64,000 nt of DNA from Clostridium swellfunianum (GTDB lineage Bacteria > Bacillota > Clostridia > Clostridiales > Clostridiaceae). The stretch lies in NCBI RefSeq assembly GCF_023656515.1, contig NZ_JAMOFV010000006.1, positions 4,154,194-4,218,193 on the forward strand. The letters run 5' to 3'. Position 1 is the first letter of the stretch; every line of letters starts with the position of its first letter. The position numbers were made by a program, and so were the translations under genes. Positions 53,440 to 62,879 of this stretch are shown here, one piece after another. The notes beneath the pieces are model-generated. The model did no database searches. It saw nothing but the letters and a program-made list of their open reading frames with translations, and was not told the origin of the DNA.

Positions 53440-53523
53440 TCATTTCCCCCTTACATACTTATTTAAGAATCCAAATACTATCAATTGATATTAATAACTA
53501 TTCTAATTAAAAATATAAAAATA

Positions 53524-53680
53524 AGCCCCGAGAAAACCTCGGGGCTCTATAAGCATTCCGTGTTTCCTCATCTCCCAGTGTTTATAAAACACTGCAGGAA
53601 TTGGCACCATTGCATTGTTATAATAACAATGCCGGTTGCCGGGCTTCATAGGGCCAGTCCCTCCACCTCTCTAGATAAGT
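53524..53680 (-). promoter_or_regulatory. SAM-I (S-box) riboswitch of metNIQ
   Basis: The minus strand shows the S-box order: AGAGAGGTGGAGGGACTGGC, CCTATGAAGCCCGGCAACC, a variable stem (GCATTGTTAT/ATAACAATGC), GGTGCCAATTCCTGC, and a GAAACACGGAATGCTTATAGAG end. The terminator AGCCCCGAG/CTCGGGGCT with T run is at 53524-53546. SAM binding should stop transcription before metN. Confidence 0.98.
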
Positions 53681-53742
53681 ATATCATCAATATTAAATTA
53701 CTTTAGTTAAATGCAGTAATACTGTGTTCCTGCATTGATTTA

Positions 53743-53771
53743 ATTATATTAACATTTGGTGTATATGTCAA
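53743..53771 (-). promoter_or_regulatory. Promoter of S-box-metNIQ
   Basis: Minus strand TTGACA (53766-53771), 17-bp spacer, TATAAT (53743-53748): full consensus. Confidence 0.88.
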
Positions 53772-53809
53772 TAGATTTTTGCAATTTTTATTTTCATATT
53801 TTGCAATTG

Positions 53810-54532
53810 TTAAGCATATTTAATGAAATCGTTTAGTTGCTTTTCTAAGTCCTTAGTATATTTTTTGTCCATAGGTTCTAAATTTTCTAATCTGTATGGA
53901 ATGCCAAGTTGCTCATATTTGGAAACTCCCATTGTATGATAAGGAAGAAGTTCAACTTTATCAACATTTTTAATTTCTTTTATAATGCCCTTAAGCTTTT
54001 CAATATGCTCTGCAGAATCTGTTATTCCTGGTACAACCACATGTCTAATCCAAACCTTTGTATTAGATTTATCTAATTCTTCAAGAAACTGATCTAGACC
54101 ATGCTTACTTCTGCCTGTAAGGTTTTTGTATCCAAAATCATCTACATGCTTTATATCTAAAAGTACCAAATCTACATACTTTAGTATTTCAGAATATTCT
54201 CCAAAGCCATATCCAGCTGTATCTAACGCAGTGTGTATTCCCTTTTCCTTACAAAGTTTAAGCATTTCCAGCAGAAATTCAGGCTGAAGAAGAGGATCTC
54301 CTCCTGAAAAGGTAACACCACCGCCTGAGCGTTCAAAGTATGGTCTAAATCGCATAATCTTTCTTAAAAGCTCCTCTGGAGTCATTTCATTTCCTCCATC
54401 CATAGCCCAAGTATCTGGATTATGACAATAAGCGCATCTCAGCTTGCATCCCTGAAAAAACACAACCGTTCTAACTCCCGGTCCATCTACTAGCCCCATA
54501 CTTTCAATTGAGTGTATTCTGCCTTTTAGCAT
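53810..54532 (-). CDS. pflA: Pyruvate formate-lyase activating enzyme
   Basis: The 240-aa radical-SAM protein has the cluster motif CKLRCAYC (CxxxCxxC, about residues 29-36), SGGGVTFSGGDPLLQPEF and HTALDTAGYG. It uses SAM and a [4Fe-4S] cluster to install the glycyl radical on PflB. It lies downstream of pflB, after a 203-bp gap with repeats and a hairpin. RBS AGGAGGGG. Confidence 0.97.
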   Translation of the reverse strand: MLKGRIHSIESMGLVDGPGVRTVVFFQGCKLRCAYCHNPDTWAMDGGNEMTPEELLRKIMRFRPYFERSGGGVTFSGGDPLLQPEFLLEMLKLCKEKGIHTALDTAGYGFGEYSEILKYVDLVLLDIKHVDDFGYKNLTGRSKHGLDQFLEELDKSNTKVWIRHVVVPGITDSAEHIEKLKGIIKEIKNVDKVELLPYHTMGVSKYEQLGIPYRLENLEPMDKKYTKDLEKQLNDFIKYA

Positions 54533-54582
54533 TTAAATCCCCTCCTTCAGAATTTATTAACTATATTAAAACCACTGTTAAT

Positions 54583-54618
54583 TTAAGGTGGTAATCGTAT
54601 AAACGAGTACCACCTTAA
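54583..54618 (-). promoter_or_regulatory. Hairpin between pflB and pflA
   Basis: TTAAGGTGGTA and TACCACCTTAA pair over 11 bp, extended by CG pairs, with a small AT-rich loop. On the minus strand it is not followed by a clear T run, so it is likelier a processing or stability hairpin than a terminator. Confidence 0.6.
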
Positions 54619-54645
54619 GCTTTAGAGTTGAGCCCTGCCAGAAGC
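54615..54645 (-). repeat. Copy 1 of a 31-nt direct repeat in the pflB-pflA gap
   Basis: Plus strand carries GAGTTGAGCCCTGCCA; 24 of 31 positions match copy 2. It partly overlaps the hairpin. Confidence 0.6.
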
Positions 54646-54687
54646 AGCCTACAATAGTCTGTTGCTCAGCTCAAAGCAAGTGCCTAT

Positions 54688-54718
54688 TTAAGTCTCAGAA
54701 TTAAGCCCTGCCATAGGC
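54688..54718 (-). repeat. Copy 2 of a 31-nt direct repeat in the pflB-pflA gap
   Basis: Plus strand carries GAATTAAGCCCTGCCA, starting 73 bp after copy 1. It lies 18 bp downstream of the pflB stop in transcript order. Confidence 0.6.
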
Positions 54719-54735
54719 ATGGAGAGCCTATTTGA

Positions 54736-56958
54736 TTACATTTTTTCGTGGAATGTTCTGCTTATAACTTCTTTTTGTTGTGATTTTGTTAATCTGTTGA
54801 AGTTAACTGCATATCCTGAAACTCTTATTGTTAATGTTGGATACTTCTCTGGGTGTTCCATAGCATCCATTAATGTTTCTCTGTTTAATACATTTACATT
54901 TAAGTGGTGAGCATCTTGACCAAAGTATCCGTCCATTATTGATGCAAGGTTGTTTATTCTTGATTCATGATCTTTTCCTAGTGCATCTGGAAGTATTGAG
55001 AATGTATTGGATACCCCGTCTTCGCAGCTTGAATATGGAACCTTAGCAACTGAGTTAAGTGATGCAAGTGCACCTTCTAAGTCTCTTCCATGCATTGGGT
55101 TAGCTCCAGGTGCAAATGGCTCTCCAGCCTTTCTTCCGTCTGGTGTTGAACCTGTCTTCTTACCATAAACAACGTTTGAAGTTATAGTTAGTATAGATAA
55201 TGTATGCTTTGCACCTCTGTAAGTTGGAGTCTTCTTAAGTTCGTTTGAGAAGAAGTTAACTAACTCTATTGCTATGCTGTCAACTCTATCATCATCGTTT
55301 CCGTATTTAGGGAAATCTCCTTCTACTTCAAAGTCTACAGTTATTCCATTTTCTCTTATAGGCTTAACCTTAGCATACTTAATAGCACTTAATGAGTCTG
55401 TAGCAACAGATAAACCAGCTACTCCAAAGGCCATAAGTCTTCCAACATTAGTATCATGTAAAGCTAATTGCGCTGCTTCATAAGCATACTTGTCGTGCAT
55501 GTAGTGGATTATATTCATTGTATTTACATAAAGCTCACTTAAGTATTCCATAACTTTTACATAGTTAGCTTTAACTTTTTCATAATCAAGAACTTCATCC
55601 ATTATTGGGTCAATTCCAGGAACAACTTTTATTCCTTGCTTTTCATCAACACCACCGTTGATAGCAAGTAGTAATCCCTTAGCTAGGTTACATCTTGCTC
55701 CGAAGAACTGCATTTGCTTTCCAACCTGCATTGCAGATACACAGCAAGCTATAGCATAGTCGTCTCCGTAAGTTGGTCTCATAACGTCATCATTTTCATA
55801 TTGAATTGAGTCAGTTAATATTGACATTTCAGCGCAGAACTTCTTGAAGTTTTCTGGTAATTGCTGTGACCAAAGAACTGTCATATTTGGTTCTGGAGCT
55901 GTTCCAAGATTAATTAATGTGTGCAGGTATCTATAAGAGCTCTTAGTAACAAGAGGTCTTCCGTCTACACCAACACCACCTATTGATTCAGTTACCCAAG
56001 TTGGGTCTCCAGCAAATAAATCATTGTACTCTGGAGTTCTTAAATGTCTTACAAGTCTTAGCTTGATTATGAATTGATCAATTATTTCTTGAGCTTGCTC
56101 TTCAGTTATTAAACCTGCTTCTAAATCTCTCTCAATGAATATATCTAAGAATGTGCTTGTTCTTCCTAATGACATTGCAGCACCATTGTTTTCTTTAACA
56201 GCTGCAAGATAACCAAAGTATAACCATTGAGCTGCTTCAACAGCGTTAGTAGCTGGCTGTGATATATCAAAGCCATAAGAAGCTGCCATATTCTTTATTT
56301 TAGCAAGAGCTCTTATTTGCTCGTTTAATTCTTCTCTAAGTCTAATAGTTTCTTCAACCATTATTCCTTTAGTATTCTTAAGATCTTTCTTCTTTTCAGC
56401 TATTAATCTGTCTACACCGTAAAGCACTATCCTTCTGTAGTCACCTATTATTCTTCCTCTACCATAAGCATCTGGAAGTCCAGTTAATACTCCAGTTTTT
56501 CTAGCTGCTCTTATTTCTTCTGTATAAGCATCGAAAACACCTTGGTTATGAGTCTTTCTGTAGTTACTGAATATATCATCCATTCTTTCGCTTATCTTAT
56601 AGCCATAGGATTCAAGAGCACTTTCAGCCATTCTGATTCCGCCCCATGGATTTGTTATTCTCTTTAAAGGAGCATCTGTTTGAAGTCCAACAACAACTTC
56701 ATTTTCTCTATCTATATAGCCAGGTCCGAATGCATCTACACCTGATACAGTTTCAGTGTCAGCATCTAGAATACCTTTTTTGATTTCTTCCAATATTAAT
56801 TCACTGCATTTTTCCCATACCTTCTTAGTCTTATCAGTTGGACCTGCTAAGAAGCTCTTGTCACCTTCATATAATTTATAGTTCTTTTGAATAAAATCTC
56901 TAACGTCGATATTATCCATCCATTCGCCTTGTATAAAACCTTCCCATTGTTTAAACAT
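54736..56958 (-). CDS. pflB: Pyruvate formate-lyase (formate acetyltransferase)
   Basis: I start at [19 protein letters not shown] (740 aa); AAGGAG is 9 bp upstream, and the alternative GTG at 56967 is within that spacing. The glycyl radical site RVSGYAVNF is near the C-terminus. The adjacent active-site cysteines are in [14 protein letters not shown] (about residue 405), and [12 protein letters not shown] is conserved. It cleaves pyruvate with CoA to acetyl-CoA and formate under anaerobic conditions and is inactivated by oxygen. Activated by the pflA product. Confidence 0.98.
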   Translation of the reverse strand: MFKQWEGFIQGEWMDNIDVRDFIQKNYKLYEGDKSFLAGPTDKTKKVWEKCSELILEEIKKGILDADTETVSGVDAFGPGYIDRENEVVVGLQTDAPLKRITNPWGGIRMAESALESYGYKISERMDDIFSNYRKTHNQGVFDAYTEEIRAARKTGVLTGLPDAYGRGRIIGDYRRIVLYGVDRLIAEKKKDLKNTKGIMVEETIRLREELNEQIRALAKIKNMAASYGFDISQPATNAVEAAQWLYFGYLAAVKENNGAAMSLGRTSTFLDIFIERDLEAGLITEEQAQEIIDQFIIKLRLVRHLRTPEYNDLFAGDPTWVTESIGGVGVDGRPLVTKSSYRYLHTLINLGTAPEPNMTVLWSQQLPENFKKFCAEMSILTDSIQYENDDVMRPTYGDDYAIACCVSAMQVGKQMQFFGARCNLAKGLLLAINGGVDEKQGIKVVPGIDPIMDEVLDYEKVKANYVKVMEYLSELYVNTMNIIHYMHDKYAYEAAQLALHDTNVGRLMAFGVAGLSVATDSLSAIKYAKVKPIRENGITVDFEVEGDFPKYGNDDDRVDSIAIELVNFFSNELKKTPTYRGAKHTLSILTITSNVVYGKKTGSTPDGRKAGEPFAPGANPMHGRDLEGALASLNSVAKVPYSSCEDGVSNTFSILPDALGKDHESRINNLASIMDGYFGQDAHHLNVNVLNRETLMDAMEHPEKYPTLTIRVSGYAVNFNRLTKSQQKEVISRTFHEKM

Positions 56959-56993
56959 TAACTTCACTCCTTGCTTCGTCTTATTACAGTTCT

Positions 56994-57022
56994 ATTATAC
57001 AATGTTTTTTCATCTGTATCAA
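56994..57022 (-). promoter_or_regulatory. Promoter of pflB
   Basis: Minus strand TTGATA (57017-57022), 17-bp spacer, TATAAT (56994-56999), about 30 bp before the start codon. Confidence 0.78.
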
Positions 57023-57230
57023 TAGTAATTTTTGTTGTTTTCAGCCATTTTTGCTCATTATATTAGAACAGTTTACTATTCTGTTTCATTTTCTCACATT
57101 TGCTGTATCATTCGATATTTATTATTTATTAATTGTTATTATGATATAAAAACTTTATTGTTATTCCTCTTGTAAACCTTTTAATGCATACTATTTTCAT
57201 TAGTCCGTTAGAATTTTAACCTTTTTCCTT
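57023..57230. other. AT-rich gap between divergent pflB and feoA promoters
   Basis: No gene or RNA is visible. An imperfect inverted repeat AACAG-TTTACTATT-CTGTT (about 57066-57084) could be an operator upstream of pflB, but I cannot match it to a known regulator. Confidence 0.4.
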
Positions 57231-57259
57231 GACAGACAAATATATTAGTGGTAATATTT
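57231..57259 (+). promoter_or_regulatory. Promoter of feoAB
   Basis: TTGACA (57231-57236), 17-bp spacer, TAATAT (57254-57259). Confidence 0.82.
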
Positions 57260-57264
57260 ACTTG

Positions 57265-57279
57265 AGAATGATTTTCAGT
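57265..57279. promoter_or_regulatory. Fur-box-like operator of feoAB
   Basis: TGAGAATGATTTTCA matches the 7-1-7 Fur core (TGATAATNATTATCA) at 13 of 15 positions. It lies at the predicted transcription start, so Fe-bound Fur would block initiation. Confidence 0.72.
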
Positions 57280-57293
57280 GTGGGGTGGTAATA

Positions 57294-57521
57294 ATGAGCA
57301 TTTATGATTTAAAGCCAGGACAAAAAGCATTTGTCACTAGAATTGTAGGAGATGAAAAACTAGCGAAGAGATTGCTAGCTTTAGGCGCTATAGAGGGTAC
57401 CGAGGTTTCAGTTAAAACAGCAGCTCCACTAGGTGATCCAATTATAATCAATTTTAGAGGCTTCGATTTAGCAATTAGGAAGCAAGATGCAAGAAACATT
57501 GTAGTAAGAAACGCAAAATAG
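57294..57521 (+). CDS. feoA: Ferrous iron transport protein FeoA
   Basis: I start at MSIYDLKPGQKAFVTRIVG (75 aa): GGGGTGG is the ribosome site, and a GTG at 57285 lies within it. FeoA is a small SH3-like cytoplasmic protein (GTEVSVKTAAPLGDPIIINFRG) that interacts with FeoB. It precedes feoB by 108 bp, in which I see no other feature, under a Fur-box-like promoter. Confidence 0.95.
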   Translation: MSIYDLKPGQKAFVTRIVGDEKLAKRLLALGAIEGTEVSVKTAAPLGDPIIINFRGFDLAIRKQDARNIVVRNAK

Positions 57522-57629
57522 AAACAAACAACTTAAGGATTGTTAAGTGTAGAGTTCAAAACAAAGAATACAAAGAGTTTAGGTATTAATAATTCTTAAG
57601 TACTAAATAGGAATACAAGGGGGATTTAG

Positions 57630-59402
57630 ATGATTACAGCTGCATTGCTTGGTAATCCTAACGTAGGAAAAACAACTCTTTTTAATCTGCTTACAGGTTC
57701 AAATCAACACGTAGGAAATTGGGCTGGAGTAACTGTTGAAAAAAAGGAAGGTTTTCTTGGAAATAACATTAAGATCGTAGATTTGCCTGGAATATATGCC
57801 ATGGATACTTATTCTTACGAAGAAAAGGTATCTAAAAACTTCATTGTTAATGGAAATGTAGATTTAATCATCAACATAGTTGATGCCTCTAATCTAAATA
57901 GAAATCTCTATCTTACAACACAACTTAAACAGTTTAAAAAGCCTATCGTCTTAGTTTTAAACATGATAGATTCCGCTGAAAGCAAGGGTATAAAATTTGA
58001 TTATGAAATGCTCTCAAAAGAGCTTGGAGTAACTGTAGTTCCAATAATAGCTTCAAAAGGTAAAGGCATCGATAAACTGAAGGAACTTTTGAATAGTTCT
58101 GTTTTTTTAAAAGATTCTGATGATAATAACTTTCAGTTTCACACAGAAAAAGAAGCCTATGGCTATATTGAAACTGTATTAAGTAAATGCTTAACCTATA
58201 CTTCTAAAAATAAAGTTTCCACCACTGAAAAAATAGATCGGTATGTTATAAATAGATTTTTAGCTTATCCATTATTTTTGCTTATACTATTTTTTATATT
58301 TCAGTTCACTTTTAGCTGGGTAGGTCAACCCCTTGCGGATTGGCTTGATGCACTAGTATCAGATAAACTTGTTCCTGCAGTTGATGTGATGCTCTCTAGC
58401 AGCAGTGATTGGTTCAAATCATTGATAATAGATGGTATCATAGGCGGTGTTGGCTCAGTCATAGTATTTCTTCCTGTAATATTGGCATTGTTTTTATGCA
58501 TCTCTTTCTTAGAAGATAGCGGATACATGGCTAGAGTTGCCTTTATAATGGATAGAATAATTAGAAAGATGGGACTTTCCGGAAAAGCATTTATTCCACT
58601 TATAATTGGTTTTGGCTGTTCTGTTCCAGGAGTAATGTCCGCAAGAACCCTTGAAAGTGAAAAAGACAGAAAGCTGGCAGCTTTAATAGTTCCACTTATG
58701 TCCTGCAACGCAAGATTACCTGTTTATTTAGTATTTGCTGGAGCATTTTTTAAGGGTCATGAATCCTTAGTTGTAGCTTCACTTTATTTAATTGGTGTAA
58801 TAATTGCATTTATAATAGGAATATTATTTAAGAATACTTTATTTAAAAAGGATGATGAACCTTTTATAATAGAACTCCCTGAATATAAGCTTCCTGAGGC
58901 AAAAGGACTGGCACTTCATACTTGGGAAAAAGGAAAAGGCTTTTTAAAGAAAGCTGGAACAATAATATTCTCAGTATCTATTATTGTGTGGGTACTTTCA
59001 AACTTTAACTTTAATGGATATACAGATATAAATTCAAGCTTCATGTCCAATATTGGAAGAGCTATAAGTCCTATATTTTATCCTCTTGGCTTTGCTTCCT
59101 GGCAAAATGCAGTATCTTTGCTTGCTGGAATAATGGCTAAAGAAGTTGTAGTTGGTACTATGGGAGTTATATATGGCGGTGAATTAACAGAAATACTTCC
59201 AACAGTATTTACTTCTCTTTCAGCTTACAGCTTTCTAGTATTTGTTCTTTTATATACACCATGTGTATCATTAATAGCTACAATGAAAAAAGAGTACGGA
59301 ACAAAGATGGCTACTTTTTCAGTTACTTATCAATTTATACTAGCATGGGTAGTTTCCTTCCTGGTATTTAATATAGGAAGCTTAATATTAAGAATATTTT
59401 AA
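57630..59402 (+). CDS. feoB: Ferrous iron transporter FeoB
   Basis: The 590-aa protein has an N-terminal G domain with G1 GNPNVGKTTLFN, G2 region (WAGVTVEKKEG), G3 DLPGIYAM and G4 NMID, followed by a short GDI-like helical segment and about eight or more membrane helices. Gate motifs are visible as SFLEDSGYMARVAFIMD, GFGCSVPGVMSAR and CNARLPVY. It is shorter than the Gram-negative form (about 770 aa), mainly at the C-terminus and in loops, as in other clostridia. It imports Fe2+ across the cytoplasmic membrane. Confidence 0.96.
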   Translation: MITAALLGNPNVGKTTLFNLLTGSNQHVGNWAGVTVEKKEGFLGNNIKIVDLPGIYAMDTYSYEEKVSKNFIVNGNVDLIINIVDASNLNRNLYLTTQLKQFKKPIVLVLNMIDSAESKGIKFDYEMLSKELGVTVVPIIASKGKGIDKLKELLNSSVFLKDSDDNNFQFHTEKEAYGYIETVLSKCLTYTSKNKVSTTEKIDRYVINRFLAYPLFLLILFFIFQFTFSWVGQPLADWLDALVSDKLVPAVDVMLSSSSDWFKSLIIDGIIGGVGSVIVFLPVILALFLCISFLEDSGYMARVAFIMDRIIRKMGLSGKAFIPLIIGFGCSVPGVMSARTLESEKDRKLAALIVPLMSCNARLPVYLVFAGAFFKGHESLVVASLYLIGVIIAFIIGILFKNTLFKKDDEPFIIELPEYKLPEAKGLALHTWEKGKGFLKKAGTIIFSVSIIVWVLSNFNFNGYTDINSSFMSNIGRAISPIFYPLGFASWQNAVSLLAGIMAKEVVVGTMGVIYGGELTEILPTVFTSLSAYSFLVFVLLYTPCVSLIATMKKEYGTKMATFSVTYQFILAWVVSFLVFNIGSLILRIF

Positions 59403-59451
59403 TTGGACATATTACTTCTTAGTAGTGTCCTTAAAAAGGAGTGTGGTCTTA

Positions 59452-59607
59452 ATGCCTGAAATAATCATAGCTGCTGTACTAATAGCTGCTGCAGGATATA
59501 TATTTTATAAAAACTTTAAAAAGAGCGCCTCTGGTGAATGTAACTGTGGAAGCTGCTCAAATAGCTGTCCAAAGTATTCAATGTCAAAAGAAAAAAAGCA
59601 GGATTAG
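59452..59607 (+). CDS. FeoB-associated Cys-rich membrane protein
   Basis: I start at MPEIIIAAVLIAAAGYIFYK (51 aa) with AAAAGGAG about 12 bp upstream; the frame to 59425 adds nine residues over the site. One N-terminal membrane helix is followed by a short basic stretch and the Cys cluster CNCGSCSNSC. Small proteins of this type follow feoB in many Firmicutes and may bind iron on the cytoplasmic side. Its last codons form one arm of the terminator. Confidence 0.88.
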   Translation: MPEIIIAAVLIAAAGYIFYKNFKKSASGECNCGSCSNSCPKYSMSKEKKQD

Positions 59608-59620
59608 TTCCTGCTTTTTT
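59590..59620. terminator. Bidirectional terminator shared by feo operon and RNase H-like gene
   Basis: AAAAAGCAGGA-TTAGT-TCCTGCTTTTTT: the stop codon of the Cys-rich protein lies in the loop, and the stop of the convergent gene starts at 59620. Confidence 0.9.
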
Positions 59621-60420
59621 TAATAGCTGTTATTTGCAATAGCTGTCAATTCTGTTTCATCCTTGGTTCCTCTTAGTATTGCATCAATCACCTTTGAGGC
59701 AGCTTTTTTAGAAATTCTTTCAACATCTACATTCAACTCTATTTTATTCTTTTTTATCAAACTTCTTAAAAACCTAAGCTGTTTTTCTGTTATACAATCA
59801 TCCCTTACGATAGTATCACTGCTTTGGACCTTATATATAAGAGTAAATATTCTAGGAAGGTTTAATACATCTTCATAGTTATGAAGCATAATGATATCCT
59901 TTAACTCTTCATCTTTAGTTTGAAGATATTGATTATACATCTCAACGCTAATAGCCCCATCTATTTGATCTTCTCTTTCAACACCTAAAAACTTTTCAAC
60001 TGTTTTTAGATTGCAGCGTTCCATGCCAAGCTGTCTGTAATAAGGTCTTATCATTCTATACAAGTCAATATGTTCAGAAGGAATATTAAAATATATATTA
60101 TTCTTTTCTGATCTTCTCACTACAAAAGGCTCATCAAAGGCTATTCCATTATAGGAGCACCATTTTGAAAACTTTTCTAAATCACTGCTGAAAGCATGTA
60201 ATATGTCAGTTTCATCCTCAAGTTCCTCAGCGAAATACTGTTTTATTGTAAGAAGTCCTTCTTCATTAAAATACCCCAAGGATATTAAAATTATATGATC
60301 CTTGTCCTTCTCAAACCCTGTAGTCTCTATATCAAAATAAGCAATATTATGCATATCGTATTTATCTATGACTTTTCTATCAACTTTAATTTTATCTTTA
60401 TACTCTCTAATAAACATCAT
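59620..60420 (-). CDS. RNase H-like (YprB-type) exonuclease-domain protein
   Basis: The 266-aa protein has a clear DEDD-like exonuclease core: AYFDIETTGFEKDKDHIILIS (motif I D-E, residues 29-49), an acidic mid-region, and LHNYEDVLNLPRIF (motif III). Fold and ERCNLKTVEKFLGV segment match YprB-type proteins. Nuclease activity on DNA or RNA is likely, target unknown. Two ATGs are in tandem (60420 and 60417) after GGAGGAA; either may be used. It is more canonical than the paralog at 49349-50038, which has D-E-H in place of D-x-E. Confidence 0.85.
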   Translation of the reverse strand: MMFIREYKDKIKVDRKVIDKYDMHNIAYFDIETTGFEKDKDHIILISLGYFNEEGLLTIKQYFAEELEDETDILHAFSSDLEKFSKWCSYNGIAFDEPFVVRRSEKNNIYFNIPSEHIDLYRMIRPYYRQLGMERCNLKTVEKFLGVEREDQIDGAISVEMYNQYLQTKDEELKDIIMLHNYEDVLNLPRIFTLIYKVQSSDTIVRDDCITEKQLRFLRSLIKKNKIELNVDVERISKKAASKVIDAILRGTKDETELTAIANNSY

Positions 60421-60483
60421 TTCCTCCGTCTAGTCAAAGGCTTACTAATAGATTATATAACATATTGGAAGATTTTAAAATAG

Positions 60484-60519
60484 AAAAACTCCATAGAGTA
60501 CGTAAAAACTCTATGGAGT
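60484..60519 (-). terminator. Terminator of argS
   Basis: ACTCCATAGAGT and ACTCTATGGAGT form a 12-bp stem (8-nt loop); on the minus strand TTTTTCTATTTT follows. It lies 5 bp after the argS stop. Confidence 0.92.
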
Positions 60520-60524
60520 CATAA

Positions 60525-62216
60525 TTACATCTTTTCTACTACTTCAAGTCCTATTAAGCTTAAGCCGTTTTTAACAGCCTGACAGGTAGCTTCAACTAGC
60601 TTTAGCCTTGCAATCTTAACTTCCTCATCTTGCGCATTTAATATACTGTGTGCGTTGTAGAATTTGTTAAAGGCTTTGGCAATTTCAATAACGTGTCTTG
60701 TCAATATTGAAGGTTCTAGCTTATCAATAGCAGCAAGTATCGCATCCTGAAGTCTTGAAATAAGTTTAACTAGTTCAAATTCTTCTGGTGAAGTTATCTT
60801 ACTGAAATCTGCGTTGCCAGTGGTTTCTCCAGCCTTTCTTAAAATACTCTTTCCTCTTGCATAGGTGTACTGAGCATATGGACCAGTCTCACCTTCAAAG
60901 TTAAGCATTTCCTTCCAATCAAATATTATATCTTTTTCTCTATTGTTCTTAAGGTATGTGAATACTATAGATCCAATACCTATCTTCTTAGCTACCTCTT
61001 CCTTATTTTCAAGGTTTGGATTCTTTTCATTTATTACTTCTAAAGCCTTAACTACAGCTTCATTTAATAGTTCTTCAAGATAAATAGCATTACCGCTTCT
61101 TGTTGAGAACTTTCCCTCAGCAAACTTCACAAGACCAAAGCCAACATGCTTGCAGTCATCAGCCCAGTCATGCCCCATAAGTTTTATAGTGGTAAATACC
61201 TGCTTAAAATGTAAAGCTTGTGAAGTTCCAACAACATAAATATTCTTATGAAAATCATATGTTTTTTTTCTATAAAAAGCAGCTGCTAGGTCTCTTGTAG
61301 CATAAATTGTTGCCCCATCAGACTTTTTAATTATACATGGAGGCATATTGTATTCATCCAGCATTACTACCTTTGCACCATTGCTTTCAACCAATAGTCC
61401 CTTTTGTTCTATCTCGTCAACTACAGCATCCATCTTATCACTGTAGAAACTTTCACCAGCATAAGAATCAAAGTTTACGTTAAGCATATCGTATACTCTC
61501 TTAAATTCCTTCAAGCTTAATTCCTTAAACTCATTCCAAAGTCTAACTTCCTCTTCGCATCCGTCTTCAAGGTTCTTAAAATGTTTTCTTGCAATATCTT
61601 CAAGAGAAGGATCTTTTTCAGCCTCATCATAGAATTTAACGTAAAGCCTTTCAAGCTCACGTATTGCATTTTTGTGAAGAGCTTCTATATCTACCCACCT
61701 ATGGTAAGCAGCTATAAGTCTTCCGTATTGAGTACCCCAGTCTCCAAGGTGATTAACTCCTATGGCCTTATAGCCTTCGAAATTCATAAGTCTATATAGC
61801 GAATTACCTATAACTGTAGTTGTAAGGTGTCCTACGTGAAAGTTTTTAGCTATGTTAGGTGAAGAATATTCAACCACAACATTTTTTCCCTCTCCAATTT
61901 TGGATGAACCATATTTGTCTCCTTCTTCAAGAGCCTTATCTAAAGTCTCCTTTATAAACAAAGACTTATCCATGAAAAAATTTAGATATGGTCCAAGGTT
62001 TTCAATCTTTTCAAAGCCTTCTTTATTTATTTTTCCCTGAAGTTCCTGAGCTATCATAACTGGAGCTTTTCTTAAAGCCTTTGAAAGCTGGAAGCAAGGA
62101 AATGCAAAGTCTCCCATTTCTGACCTTGGTGGAATCTCTATAAGTCTTTCTATTAAATCAAGTTCTAAATCAACATGCTCCTTAATCCTTTGCGCAACTA
62201 GTGCTTTGTAATCCAT
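60525..62216 (-). CDS. argS: Arginyl-tRNA synthetase
   Basis: The 563-aa class I synthetase has the HIGH-like motif [29 protein letters not shown], and a KFSTRSGN loop where KMSKS is degenerate, as is common for ArgRS. The N-terminal Arg-S domain (residues 1-85) and the C-terminal DALR anticodon-binding domain ([14 protein letters not shown] onwards) are present. Controlled by an Arg T-box 175 bp upstream. RBS AAAGGAGATGG. Confidence 0.97.
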   Translation of the reverse strand: MDYKALVAQRIKEHVDLELDLIERLIEIPPRSEMGDFAFPCFQLSKALRKAPVMIAQELQGKINKEGFEKIENLGPYLNFFMDKSLFIKETLDKALEEGDKYGSSKIGEGKNVVVEYSSPNIAKNFHVGHLTTTVIGNSLYRLMNFEGYKAIGVNHLGDWGTQYGRLIAAYHRWVDIEALHKNAIRELERLYVKFYDEAEKDPSLEDIARKHFKNLEDGCEEEVRLWNEFKELSLKEFKRVYDMLNVNFDSYAGESFYSDKMDAVVDEIEQKGLLVESNGAKVVMLDEYNMPPCIIKKSDGATIYATRDLAAAFYRKKTYDFHKNIYVVGTSQALHFKQVFTTIKLMGHDWADDCKHVGFGLVKFAEGKFSTRSGNAIYLEELLNEAVVKALEVINEKNPNLENKEEVAKKIGIGSIVFTYLKNNREKDIIFDWKEMLNFEGETGPYAQYTYARGKSILRKAGETTGNADFSKITSPEEFELVKLISRLQDAILAAIDKLEPSILTRHVIEIAKAFNKFYNAHSILNAQDEEVKIARLKLVEATCQAVKNGLSLIGLEVVEKM

Positions 62217-62390
62217 AAAACCATCTCCTTTAATATATTTACTTTTTTGATGAGTTAAGTCTTTAACATTTTAACTATAACTAGATATCTAGATAAGAAG
62301 ATAAGAAGATAAGAAGTTAAAAAGTTAAATTTTTACACACTATATGCTTTCCATATGCAGACCACAATAAACACATCATTATATGTATAT
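62217..62390 (-). other. Gap between argS and its T-box with AGATAAGA repeats
   Basis: It contains a run of AGATAAGA/AAGAAGATA units (about 62281-62318) resembling the units in the palindrome after valS. No ORF or hairpin terminator is seen. Confidence 0.5.
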
Positions 62391-62735
62391 AAAAAGCCCG
62401 CCTCTAAAAATATAGAGACGGGCATTGTATCCGTGGTACCACTCTAGTTGATGCAAATATAATTCACATCCACTCGAAACTTTAACGCTGTCAGCGGCTT
62501 GCCCTACTCATGTAGAAAAACAACACCAAGATAATTTACAATCTGCTAAAAGCAATGAAGCCTCGCAATTTTATCATCTTATAAATAGATTTACGTTTGT
62601 TTTCGTATACTTCAGGCAGCTTCTCAGAGGCTCTCTTCCTTTTTTATATTCTGCAAGGCTTCCACCCTTCCCTGCTCTCTTTAAGAAATTCAAAAAAGTA
62701 CTCTTCTCATCAAAGAATTTTTCTTTAAATATTTA
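62391..62735 (-). promoter_or_regulatory. T-box leader of argS (Arg specifier AGA)
   Basis: Minus strand AGTGGTACCACGGA (about 62430-62443) precedes a terminator GCCCGTCTCTA / TAGAGGCGGGC with T run (62391-62423). Stem I starts GATGAGAAGAGTA near 62710. Specifier context GAAG-AGA-G puts AGA (Arg) at 62632-62634, directly before a CTC that pairs with GAG at the Stem I base. It is longer than the other two leaders because of an extra middle stem. Confidence 0.93.
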
Positions 62736-62741
62736 CACTAT

Positions 62742-62770
62742 ATTATATTATTGTATTCAATTTGTGTCAA
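62742..62770 (-). promoter_or_regulatory. Promoter of T-box-argS
   Basis: Minus strand TTGACA (62765-62770), 17-bp spacer, TATAAT (62742-62747): full consensus. Confidence 0.88.
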
Positions 62771-62879
62771 TATATTCTAGAGCAATTCTTTCAATATGGC
62801 TTTAAGTGTACTTCGTTCGTTATCAATCTCCTTTGCTGCTTTTATCTCTAACTGTCTAACAATATGTTTCATAAATTTT

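Noticed and set aside
62599-62612. TAT (Tyr) or ACG triplet as the argS T-box specifier
   Set aside because: A nearby GAAG-TAT looks similar, but only GAAG-AGA-G sits between stems that pair with the Stem I 5' strand, and AGA encodes Arg.
62783-62875. 31-aa ORF on the minus strand after the NlpC/P60 gene
   Set aside because: No ribosome site before its ATG (about 62872) and no family resemblance; it lies in the gap before the argS promoter.
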